Assembly (NCBI RefSeq): GCF_000002425.4
Contig: NC_037264.1
Location: 7,541,399-7,605,398 of the forward strand
Length of the DNA stretch: 64,000 bases
From: Physcomitrium patens
Lineage: Eukaryota > Streptophyta > Bryopsida > Funariales > Funariaceae
Reading direction: 5' to 3'
How positions within the stretch are numbered: position 1 is the stretch's first letter; the number at the start of each line of letters is the position of its first letter. The position numbers and the translations under genes were made by a program. Positions 12,946-24,398 of this stretch are shown piece after piece. Below the pieces are notes generated by a model, which saw only the letters and a program-made list of their open reading frames with translations, ran no database searches and was not told the origin of the DNA.

Positions 12946-12949
12946 ATGA

Positions 12950-13700
12950 CAGATTTAAACCTCAATATCTAATGAATAAACCGTTGATCTCAATTCAAAA
13001 TTTGCACACTTCTTAAAAATCAAGTTCAAAACAAGCAAAAAAAATTTGAAAAGGATCGGAGTTACCAAATTGACGAAAACTTCAAAAATGTGTTCGGGTG
13101 TTAGCTGGCCTCCTTCTCCAATCTTGTTGCCAACCTTCCAGAGCCAATTTCTCTTCTTTGCGCCGTTCGATTGGTTTCAAATTTCTCATGGACATAGGAA
13201 AAAAATTCTAATATCCTCTCACATAAGTTTTACTCCAATCCAACTAGTAGATTGTATGAAATCTTAAAAACCCTCACAAGACCTAAAATTCTACTTTCTG
13301 AGACTTTGACTCACTTAAACCTCAATATCTCTTAGTTCAACCGTTAGATCAAGCTCAAATTCAAAACATGTATTTAACACAACTGTAACCATGAACCCAA
13401 AAAAATTCACCCGTAGATCTACAACAAAACTCTTGAAATCACTCAAAACATAAACCCTATTTTATTTCATAAAACCCAAGTCATCCGAAAAAAACTCAAC
13501 TTTGCAAAGCTCATACAAATTCATATCAACTCCAAATCACCCAAAATCAACGCCCATAGAAACCCTATCCAACCTTCTCTCCAACCCCACTCTCCAATCT
13601 GCCAAAGAGTCCCGGAGTCGTCGTCGAGACTCGGTTTTGTGCCTCAGGGTCTGATTTCGACCCTGGTTCATAACCGGCCCTCTCCGGGTATCAATATCTA
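12950..13700 (-). mobile_element. LTR- or leader-like repeat fragment, inverted relative of 5,485-6,300
   Basis: Read on the minus strand from 13,695 it starts GATACCCGGAGAGGGCC and continues with a CAGACCCTGAGGC-type phrase and TTGGA-rich text ending in AGGATTTGGATTAGGG next to the tandem array. It does not match the LTR of E1, so it probably belongs to another Gypsy family. No coding domain is seen. It is an old, degraded copy. Confidence 0.4.
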
Positions 13701-15000
13701 GTTTTTCTAAGTAACCTTTTTTTTGAATTTACTCTTAACTTTCTTCTAAAGATTCCTATATCATTTATTTTCCCAATCTACTTTGATTTGCCTTACTTAT
13801 GGTACTACAAAGTAAGTAGAAGTCACCTTTCTAAAAGGTAGCATTGATACCTTTTAATTTTTCTATCCTTTTGGCTATTAACTATATTTCTAAGATAATT
13901 TTTTCTAATACTTTGAACTAAGATCTCTTAAATTATAATAATCTCCACACTCTTTCACCTATTAATCGTGTTACATCATGACAACGCCTATCTGCAAAAG
14001 TATAGCTCCTATAACAAAATGTAAAGTATCAGTTTCTATGAGTGTAAATTTCCACCTTTCAACCCAAATTACAAGATGGCCTCAATTAAGAAATGCTTAT
14101 AATGGGTGGTGTGAAGTGGAAGTAACAAACAATAAGAACTAAAGAAGAATAACACAAAACAAGTGAAACAAGTACAATCAAGCAATTGTACACTACAAAA
14201 CGAGTCACAGTCTGTTCACTCGATTTTCATTTAGTAAAAAATAAAAAATAAAAGTAAAAATTATATTTTTAGAAAAATAATTTTTTATCTTTTCAATGAT
14301 GTAAAAAACATATAAATCCGAGTTACTATGAATAAGTTATGAAGGATTGAAAATAACAAGTAACAAATGGAAAGTTAAGTAAAAAATATTTTACCTCAAG
14401 GATAACTTGTTAATAGATCAAGGGTTCGAACCTCACCAAGGCTCACATGTACTGTATATGAATTGCCTAAAGAAGCCTTGAGGCCTTAGTCTTATCTTTC
14501 TACCTACATCCAAGGTGCTACAACCCATATGGGACTTGTGCACCTCCCTTCTTACAAGGACTATACTAGTTGCTGGTCCTTCTATTTTTTACTAGTAGAA
14601 TTAATATTTTTACATTTTTGACTTCACCATGGTGTTCAAAAATACCCAATTAGCCTAGAAACATTTTGTGGCCTTCAAACCTTGCTCCATGTCTTCATAA
14701 ATCTACTATAAATTCTACTTTCTATATAAATAACTAAAAAGACATGAGATTCTTTCTCATGCTTCTTTTAACTACTAATTAATATTTATAGTTTTTGTAT
14801 AAGTAATACATATAGATATAAGATCAATATAAATATTGATTTTAGTAACTAATCCTTAGTCTTCAATAATAAGTAAAAATACTAAACCAACTAAAATAAT
14901 TGCTTCTAAGACTTACTAAGACTCCATTTCTTCTCCACTAATACTATTCTTCTTTCTTTAACATCTTCTAAGCACATCTTTACCTAATAATTGTAATTTT
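13700..15000. other. AT-rich sequence, nothing firm; one Pol III B-box-like string
   Basis: There is no recognisable gene. At about 14,422-14,436 the string GGGTTCGAACCTCACC resembles a tRNA T-arm or Pol III B box and is followed by moderately GC-rich sequence to about 14,580. I could not find a matching A box or a tRNA fold, so it is only a possible SINE remnant. Confidence 0.4.
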
Positions 15001-16731
15001 GGCACTCTACATACATTCTTTTGTCCTAAAACAACTAGTGAGTCAATTTGATGACTCACAGTTTTCAAATAGAAGGCCTTTGCAAAGTCCGGATGTACCA
15101 AGATTGGAGCCATAGTAAATGCTATCTTAAGATCTTGAAATGCTTTTTTCGCTAGAGGTCTCTATTTGAGCTTATTTTTATATGTCAACTGAGTGAGCGG
15201 AGCAGCAACTTGAGAATAATTCTTGATGAAGATCCGATAGAAGTTAATAAAGCCAAGAAAGCATTATCCATCTCTAATCATCTTTGGAACTTCCCATGAT
15301 ACGATTGCTTCTACCTTCTTAGGGTCCATCTTCAAGCCTTTCGTAGTTGCAATAAATCTCAAAAATTCCATCTCAGTTTGGTTAAACAAGCACTTTTCTA
15401 ACTTGGCGTAACGTCCTCACTCGCAAAATTTTTTAAGGACTAGACGAACGTATTTCTCATGCTTTTCTACATTCTTAGAAAATATCAAAATATCATCTAG
15501 ATAGATGACAACAAAATCATCAAGGTGCTCCCAAAAGATGTCATTTATCATGTATTGAAAGACTATCAGAGCATTGATAAGACCGAAAGGCATGACATTA
15601 TATTCAAAATGGCTATACCTTGTACGAAAAGTTGTCTTCCATTTGTCTCCTTCCTTGATTTACACGAGGTTGTAAGCTCTCCTTAGATCAATCTTTGTAA
15701 AGATCCTTACACATCCAAGTTCCTCTAAAAGATCTAATATCAAGGGTAATGGATAATGATTCTTCTTTGTCACCTTTTTGAGACCTTGATAATCCATGTA
15801 CATCCACAACAAACCATCTTTCTTCTTCACAAATAAGATTGGTGCCCCAATTGGCGACTTCGAATGATGAAGTTCTTGGCTAGATTCTTGTTAATGTACT
15901 TTCGTAACTTTGCTAACTCCGTATGCAACAAATTGTAGATTAGGCCTAAAGGTGGTTGTGCTTCTTCTTGCAAGTCTATAGCACAATCGTATGGTCGATG
16001 CTCTGGTAGCATGTTGGCATTCTTTTTTTGAAATACATCTTCAAAATCCTTATATTACTTTGATATATTTGCTATTGAAATCTTCTCTCTGCTAGTTGGA
16101 GTTGCATAAATGACAAACAATGTGCCTTTCTTGGACGATGTTACAAATGCTCTTGCTCCAATAAATATTCTATAAGAAATGTCATCCTATGTAACCTCCA
16201 ATCTATGGATGGTTTATGCATTTCTAACCAAGAAAGACCAAGAATAATAAGGTTTGATAGGGTTCTAATAATATTGAAAATAATATAATTACTATGGTCT
16301 TTAAATGTCACCACTATAGGTTTTGATTCATGGATGACACTACCAAATAATAAAGGTTGTCCATCTGTTACTTCTATGTGAACGGATTTAGATTTTTGTA
16401 CTAGAGGAATCTCATGACGCTTAGTAAATTCTTCATCTAAAAAGCAAGCAGATGCTCTTGAATCTAATAATGCTAAGGTTTTTAGTTTTTGAGGGCCAAA
16501 AGATAGAGGAATGGTAAAGCAATGGACAGGCTGAGTAGAAAGAGAGGAACCTGATTGTTGTTGTGGTATTGAATTGTCCAACCGCACAATCCCTATTGTG
16601 GCTGGGCATCCTTGTTTTCTTGAACAAACATGCCTTTGGTCCTGACAATGCATTGATTTTGCTTCTTGGGGCAGTTTCCAGCTCTGTAGCCTTCTTCACC
16701 ACAACACAAGCATAATCCTTCTTCTATATGT

Positions 16732-16733
<2 letters not shown>

Positions 16734-16785
<52 letters not shown>
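16734..16785 (+). repeat. 52-base poly-T tract inside the A2 gag region
   Basis: An uninterrupted run of T on the plus strand, near where a zinc knuckle would be expected in gag. It may be a slippage expansion, or its length may be an assembly artefact. Confidence 0.95.
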
Positions 16786-17914
16786 CCCTAGAGTTAGGGA
16801 TTTGATACGTACCACATCAATTTGCATGTCTTCCACCTTTGAATGTAAATTGAGGCTACTTGCTGACATAGTTGGAGCGTGGTGAGCTGTATGTTGTCTT
16901 AAGCGTTGATCTTGGCGACGTTGGAACATGCGATTATCGCACTTCACAGCTTGGCTAATGGCTTCATTGAGCATTTATAGATTGGGAAGAGATAATAACA
17001 AATCCTTCACATTGTCCCTCAAGCTCCAATAAAATTGACTCATCAATGCTTCCTCATCCCTATTGATGTCGTATGCCAATTGTCTGAAATGTGATGCGTA
17101 GACTAACACAAAACGTGCCCCTTCTCGTAGCGACCACATCTTTGTTGTAGCCCATTGTGCCTTGTCATGTTTGCCAAATGCTTCTGCAAACGCCTCCCAA
17201 AAAATTTCAAAGTTGTTCAAAATTTACGATCTTTTCTCAAACAAAGGAGCAAACCACGTTAGAGCTTGTTCTATGAGCAAAGTTCCAACTAGTCTAACAT
17301 GTGATTCCTCCATCGGATAGCGTTCGAGCTGTAAAGCAATTATCAATCTAATTTGATTGAAAAAACCTCGAAACTTGGAACGCGTACTATTGAACTTGTT
17401 TGGAAGGCTAATTCGAGGCTCCTTTTATTGTAAGACCAACGGTCCTTGTTGAACTTGATGCAAAGCTGCTTCTCTTGGTGCTAAGGCTTGAGGTTGGTGA
17501 ATCTTTGATTGTGCCATCCTAGATGCTCCATCATTATGAAGTCTTGTAATGATTCCTTCAATCTCTACAGTTCTTTGTGATAACATAGCAAGAGCATTCA
17601 TAATGGCATCCAACTTAGACTCCGAACTTTCAGTCATACTAATATCTTAACATCTGACCATTCTAAAAGAAGGAAAGAAATGACTCTACAAAAAGGTAGT
17701 ATTGGTTTAAAAGAGGGTACTCTGCAACCTCTAAAATGCCTTAAAACCTTCAAGAAGAGGGATAATCCACTCTCTCCAAGAAAGATAAGACTCTAATATT
17801 ATAATAAAAGAAATATCAATTTAGTGGAGGATAATCCGCAATCTCTAAAATACCAGCACCTTCAAGGAGAGGAATAATCCACACTCTAACAAGAAGGAAC
17901 TAGCTTTGATATGA

Positions 17915-18237
17915 AAGATCAATGTAGTCTCGATAAACTACCATGAATTTAGAATATTAACTGGAAATCTAAACAAGAAGCTCAAGAAGAGTCGACAAGA
18001 ATTAGATTAATCAGATGAGTACAAGAACAACACTAAAGAGGTAAGTTAGAGCTCTAAGAGGTGTATTGTTGAGACTGACGATCTTCTTAGTCTCGGCTCC
18101 TATATATACTACAAGCTAAGAAGCTTCTCAAGTAGCTTCTACAAACTAGGAAGTTTCTCAAGCAGTTTCTATAAACTACAAAGCTTCTCTAAAATTTTCT
18201 AGAATCTTCTACAACTTCCTAGTGTATATCCTTGACA
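17915..18237 (-). repeat. 5' LTR of element A2
   Basis: About 323 bp. On the minus strand it begins TGTCAAGGATATAC at 18,237. It contains a perfect heat-shock-like site at 18,197-18,209 (TTCTAGAATCTTC on the plus strand), several GAAGCTTCT- and GAAGTTTCT-like strings, and a TATA-like GTATATATAGG. It ends just before a string resembling TGGTATCAGAGC. The partner LTR is not present in the window. Confidence 0.65.
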
Positions 18238-18239
18238 GG

Positions 18240-19707
18240 AGCTTAAGTGCAATAAAAAATTAATATAGATACTTATCTCAAGAGACAACCTTAATTCAAT
18301 ATGAGTAATAAGGTATGGTTACTTTGTTGCAATATCAAGATTACTTGTCTTTGTGACAAGTTGGACTATCATAGGCTTTGATCTTGTCTTATTAGTGAAT
18401 AAGACAGTGAATATCTTAAGAAGAAGCCAAATGCCACCTCTTTCTATAGAAATAGATAATAATCAAGAGTTTGAAGTAGAAGAAGTCTTAGATTGAAGGC
18501 GATGCCGAAATAGGTTGAAATATCTTGTTCATTGATATGGATTTGATATTAGTAAATATACATGAGAGCTAACAAAGAATCTTATAAATGTAACAAAGAG
18601 AATTGAAGCTTTTAATCAATGACATCCATCAAATCAACATAAAAAATAGCAAATCTTTTTTATAAAAGAAACAAGATTAAAAAAAGATAACACTCTACCT
18701 TCTATTTATTTTTGTAGCTTTTATATATTTGTAATGCTAAAAAGATGGAGAACCAACAACTAGTAGATTCAATTCAATAGCTTTCATTTGCGGACTTACC
18801 AAACAAGACATTATGATTGTTTCAACTTTTAAGAGGACGAAATTCAGATGAAGATCTTCAAGAATAACATGTCCTTCCTCAAATAGATGGCAAGATATAA
18901 TGTGTTTGATATCATGACCTTAGACAAGACTCCCGATGTTTGATGATTTTATTAGAGGTAGGAACAATTCCTATCGGTGTTTCAAATGTTTTATTTGAAG
19001 GAAGTTAGTTACAAAGGCCTCAACAATAATCAAATAACAAGGTGGTCTTCTCACCTTGGTATGACACACGATTGATGGCTAAGAAGACCTTTCAATCATC
19101 TTTAAAGATCAGAGTATGTAGCAAATATAATTCGTCATATCTTAGATTTCTTTAACACATCAAGACTGCTCTTCATAGAACTTGTCTCTAAAAAAGAGGA
19201 TAATGTCACACATATACATAGATACTCTAGTAAATATCTATATGATTAGATAAAAGTAGGTTATTTTCATAATATCTTCTAAAGAAGCTTCCTAGAAGTT
19301 TCATAGACGTTGCTTTGTAGTTGATTGGTAGGTTAGAAACTTGGTCAAAAAGTTAATCATATATTGATAACTTGCGGAACAATGTAACTATGCAATATAC
19401 ATATAAGAAACTTGTTTTGTAAGTTAAGATATGTATCTTACAAAGTCAACATGTTTTGGAGGTCTTATAGTACATCTCCTTGTAGTTCTTAGTTAAGCTT
19501 ATATATGGAAGCAAGAGTAAAGCCTTCTTCATTCTTATTAATGCTTTTCAAGTCCTTAGTCTTATTTCAAGACTTTCTAATCTTCTTGTTTTTTACAATA
19601 GCCATTCTAGTTCAATATTATATCATCTTTGAGTGGCTTTCTAGTTCTTTTCAATAACACAAGAGTGTATTGAAGTTTTTCTTTCTTTGAGATTCATGTC
19701 CTTGAGA
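18240..19707 (+). mobile_element. 3' part of a Ty3/Gypsy fossil (copy A of the B family), plus strand
   Basis: This stretch parallels 58,560-59,898 in order and wording: the end of the integrase region (about 18,330-18,400), a chromodomain-like end (about 18,480-18,545), a noncoding tail beginning GGAGAACCAACAACTAG, a purine tract and a 3' LTR from about 19,204 to 19,707. The 5' part is missing where the LTR of A2 begins. It is broken and old, and belongs to the same family as the nearly full-length copy at 54,205-59,898. Confidence 0.8.
19204..19707 (+). repeat. 3' LTR of copy A
   Basis: It starts TGTCACACATATAC after a purine-rich AAAAAAGAGGATAA and ends near ATTCATGTCCTTGAGA, matching the ends of the B-copy LTRs. 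It carries GAAGCTTCCTAGAAGTTTC at 19,284-19,302 and a TATA-like string at about 19,498-19,506. Confidence 0.7.
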
Positions 19708-20524
19708 AAAATTTCTTTTTTTTAAGGCAATCACAACAATTTTTTGGAACCAATCCTATAGCAAGAAATTATAATGTCATTTCTTTTTCTATTGGTTGAA
19801 GATGTCAAGAAAATAAATGGCATATAAAAAAAATAAAAAAACTTATGAAAAAAGTAAAATGGCCATGATTATAAAGACCATTCCAAATTGTCAATTGCCA
19901 CTATATATTATTCAACAAACAATGAGCATGAAACTCAAATGGATATCTAAATAATTAACTTATAATGTTTCAATGAAAAATATAATTATTTTGCTCACAA
20001 TAAACTCTTCCATTGTTACATTTGAAATCAATGCAATGATTGTAAAAGCAACATTTGCAAACGGAATATTGTTAAGCACATGTAAATGTATCTATATTAT
20101 CTTTCATCTCTTTAATATATTCAAAATATTCCTCTAGTAGAATGGACATGTGCACCTTAGTTTCTATTGAAAAATGCAAATAACTCTATAATATAAAATT
20201 CCATCTCTCTTCTCTACATATTAGACATAATACCAAAAAAATAATAATACTACAATAGAGGGTGAGTAGGAAGAAGATTGAGTATATAAGAACTTATAGA
20301 TATGATAAGGCAAGACAAAGGGGAGTATTTAATAATTGTAACCATAGGTGACCACTAGTACCAGTCATATATTCATGATTGTATGAACTATATTTTTGCA
20401 AAATCATGATTCTTTCAATCTAAATGTGAATAATAGTTTTAATAATGCAGAAGAGTTGAAGAATCTATATATCAATTTGTGATGATGAATAGATCAATTT
20501 AGTAAATGTTTAGGTCTATTCAAC

Positions 20525-20550
20525 ATATATATATATATATATATATATAT
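20525..20550. repeat. (AT)n microsatellite
   Basis: Thirteen or so AT units without interruption. Confidence 0.95.
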
Positions 20551-21157
20551 GTAATTATTTGTATAGAACTTTTTAATAATAAATTAAGAAAGACATATAC
20601 ATTATTTTGAATAACAATAAAAAAAATACTTCTTTAAACTTGTTATTAGTAAAATTATTATTATTTTTTTTAATATTTTAAATCTAAAATCATAAAAAAC
20701 ATTGAAACTACAAGAATTCCAAATACATGTAGATTTATAAACCAATTTTAGATTTTAACTTATTAAAACAATAATCTTCAACTAAGTGTGTGTTTTTTTT
20801 ATTGGATTTTATTGATAAAGTTTTTAACTTTACAAACACCTTTGTGCTATATTTAAAAGCATATATAGAAAAGTAAAACCAAAAAGTATTTATATAAACT
20901 TATTTTCAGAATATCAAACAACAAGTAATATTTTTATATGATTTTTCAAATAAGATAATTATAGTTTGTACAAAATGACCTTACAAGCTTAAACAACAAG
21001 CTATTTTCTTTACGGAATGTGTATACATGTAAGACCGAAATCATCATAAGTCTTTTTATTTTTTAGAGTTTTCATGTCTTAATTATCATGTACTTTGCAA
21101 GCATCTTAAAACTTGACATTTGTATGTCTTGTTTTCATTATACATAATTTAATCAAA

Positions 21158-21193
21158 TGTATGTATGTATGTATGTATATATATATATATATT
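21158..21193. repeat. compound (ATGT)n(AT)n microsatellite
   Basis: About five ATGT units followed by about eight AT units. Confidence 0.95.
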
Positions 21194-22019
21194 TTTGAGT
21201 ATTCAATTGTATAATAAAAAATGATTTTTTTTGTGTAAAATGAATGTGTAAAAAATTTATACAATTATATGTATATTAGAACATTCTATATCACATACTA
21301 AGTGTAATTTAACAAACAACTTAATTACATAGAAGTGACTTAAACTGGATATTTAGAGAATTAAGATAAAATTTTGTACAATATTTTAAAAAGTTTTATA
21401 ATATTTTGAGCCTTGAATACTACTCTCAACTTTTAATTATTTCAAAACACAACTTACTATTCTAGATTTGAAGTTCAGTTTGTGGATTTAAGCTCAAAAT
21501 TGTACTTTGCCCATATTAATGTAGAAGAAAATTTAAACTCCTCTCCTGCATTTGATATTGCAATACTAATATTATCTAGAGCATTAATGTGCTTCAATTA
21601 ATCTACCAGAATGTTATATTGCTTGTTTTGCAATTTTTTCTGGTATCAATACTAATTAAGTGTATTAATTACGACAGTGGTCACAACTATAGTTAAATTA
21701 GCCTTTTATACTATTTGTATTCCACAATTCTGTAAATTTCCACTGTAATCACTGGCATGCAAATTTGATTATAACTTGTAATTTGAATCATCTACAATAA
21801 AATCTATTTATAATTGTAATATAATGATATCATTTCTTATGAACATGAAGCTTGTGAACATGCAAAATACTTTTTTATATTTTCAAATCATTTCTCTAAT
21901 CTTCAAAGGAGTAGAATCGCTCAAAGACCATAATCAATGTATTTTTATGTTACCAATTGGGCTATTATTGAGAGAAGAGCATGAGGATATTTTCAAGCGA
22001 CGATCTTTGCAAACCAATG

Positions 22020-24398
22020 CCTTGCACCCATCTGTGTGTAATATAACTCAGCTGTCAGTGACACATGGCTAGAAAACACTACCCAAGAAATAACACACAA
22101 TAGACTTGTGTGTGCAGCTATGGACATTAGTGTCACCTATGGCCGCCCAACCGCAGTTTCATTTTCAAACAAACTTGCCCACACTAAATATACGTCCTGG
22201 AGTGTGGATGCACGCCACGTCATCAACCTCATTAATATTGTCTGCTCACAATAGCCGGGTCCTAAAAAAAAGGGATAGATTCCAAATGTGGAAATTCCAC
22301 AGCGAATAGAGGAGCCACACCTGTTCCGATTCCAGGTGCCGTCAGACAATTACGGCCCCCCGATGTCAAGGCAACATGTCGTGAACCGTGGCCGTTCTGG
22401 TAGTGTGAAAAGGACAAGAGTGATGAGAATAGGAGAGATGTATGTTTGTTGCATGAGCTTGTTTCCACTTGTCGCCGAGCTCCCATGCTTGAGATATTCC
22501 CCCTGACGCCTGATTCTTCAGTTCTTAAGGGGAGGGGTGCCGATTGTGTTCAGAGTGTGGAAAGTGGCGTACATTTTGATCTTGTTTTGCTTTGCATCTG
22601 GTTCGAGCAAGAGTAACGGAACAGTTTCGATCGAGAGGGAGGCGTTCGAATGGCGCCGTTGCAGCTTTTCTAAGGCCTTGCAGTTGACGATTTTAATTGA
22701 GATTCAGCAGTCCGTAACTGTCAATTTGTAATTCTGAGGTATGGAGAGGATGACGATTCGGAGGAGGGGGAGAGGTTTGCGTTTTTTTAGAGAAAGTGTA
22801 AAGCAGGAGATGTAGTCGTTGCATGCTTCACGTGTACATTGCACCAGAAATGCTTCAAAGAGTGCAGGTCGTTGAAATCACTGTTAGAGTACTGTTTCGG
22901 TAAAATGTGAATGCTCTATCTTGGTCGCAATTCTATGCTTGGTGTCGTTGCTTACCTCGGTTACTCCTCTAGCTAGTGAAAGCATTTATAGCTATTCGTG
23001 TTCTTTTTTGCCACGGCCTTTCTATTTGCCGTTACATTAGTGCTCGTCGGGTTTGAAGAAGCCATCGGGCATGGGTTAAGTGCAGTCGTTTGGAGCTTCA
23101 TCGGTTTTATGCAACGATCTTTTACTGTCTTGAGTTTTTTCTCTGCTTGTCCTGTGGTGTAGAGTAGGTCGTTCGTGTTTTTGTACAGCGGTACTGGATA
23201 TTTGTTGTTCGCATTCGAATTTTGAAAATGTCATAGATTTTCATACGTCTCATAAGCGCGCGACATGCTTCGAGTCCGTTTTTTTGCGAATCACATAGAC
23301 GAGCTGCTATAAATGCAAGAGCAGACTACGGTTTTCTGGATAATCAAGGGGCTACGTACCTCTGAATGAAATTTCTTGATCTACTTTTTCCACTCCAGTT
23401 TCTGCCTTCCTAGCTATGTGTATTTTCCCTCTTACAGTTCATCAGCCCCCCTAAACCGTTGTGGAGAAAACGAAGTTGTGGTTGCTCTTGCACCCGCTTG
23501 AAGCACAGTGAATTAAGGTGTTTAATTTGACCTCTTTATTAGCGCCTCATGTGCTTGGCACAGTGGTCCAATCCCATTCACAGAATCTACTCATTAGTAG
23601 TATTTAACTCGATCACTCAATTTTTAATAACTCGCTTGAAGGATTGTTCGGCTTAAATAAATACATTGTCCTTCCTTCCCTGCTTGAACAAATTGAGAGC
23701 GGTTGTGCTGCTGCTCTGACATCGATGACATGCTGTTCGCCTCATCTTTTTGACCTCAAAAGTTTCTGCACGGGGCGACATCGAATAATAATGTCATCTT
23801 ATCTGCTGCTATCTAAAATTCTTGTAATACTTCTCAAAGAAAGTTTAATTAGAAGGTAATACTTGGGCTAGGAACCGTGTAGTAGATGGATACGCTGCAT
23901 TATAATGTAGAGCCAAATGTGCCATAGGTCCACATGTAGTGTGTGCCATGCTGAGCAAGTGTTCCTATGTTATGATTTGAATATCGTTACCCCCAGAATT
24001 GTATGGCTTGCGATTAGAATCTTGTTAGCTTCTTTTGTTGACATCAAGTTATGTTTCAATTGTCTCTACCAAACATGAATCATTTCGATCCTTGCAATCT
24101 GACCGCTTTGGGCTTGTACTGAAGAAGTTTTGGTAACGTCTCAGATGTTCTGGCCAACTGTGTTGCACTCGATTTCATCTTACTAAGGCGGTGGAAGTGC
24201 TTGTCAGGAATCCCATCAAATTTAGGAGTTATTATCTCTGTAGTGTTTTCGTGCTTTCTTGGGCGAATTCATATTGCGCTGCACTGGAAGTGGTATGGCG
24301 TTGAGCATTAGATAATCAACTGTCGGGTAATTGAAGCTATCTGTTGCCAAAGCAGTGACGCTTGCGCAACGAAGCAACTTAGTTCGTCCCCTTTAAGG
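22020..24398 (+). promoter_or_regulatory. upstream region (promoter and probable 5' UTR) of the GBPL3-like gene
   Basis: The composition shifts from AT-rich to moderate GC with CpGs at about 22,020 and stays so up to the coding start. Short frames in it show no known domain. It is most simply the promoter plus a long 5' leader, possibly with an intron. The transcription start cannot be placed from sequence alone. Confidence 0.45.

Larger units (their letters stand above)
15000..18237 (-). mobile_element. Ty3/Gypsy retroelement fossil (A2), minus strand, 3'-truncated
   Basis: The order on the minus strand is a 5' LTR at about 17,915-18,237, a degenerate primer-binding site at about 17,903-17,914 that resembles the initiator-tRNA-Met type, gag (about 16,700-17,637), aspartic protease (about 16,140-16,650) and reverse transcriptase running to the start of RNase H (about 15,050-16,010). 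RNase H, integrase and the 3' LTR are missing. The gag has the layout of Sushi/Tcn1-like elements. A 52-base A run (on the element strand) lies in gag. The element is broken several times, yet its protease region still reads clearly. Confidence 0.85.
19710..22020. other. AT-rich intergenic sequence with microsatellites, no gene
   Basis: No coding region is recognised. It includes an (AT)n run at about 20,525-20,550 and a compound (ATGT)n(AT)n run at about 21,158-21,193. The composition changes to gene-like at about 22,020. Confidence 0.6.
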
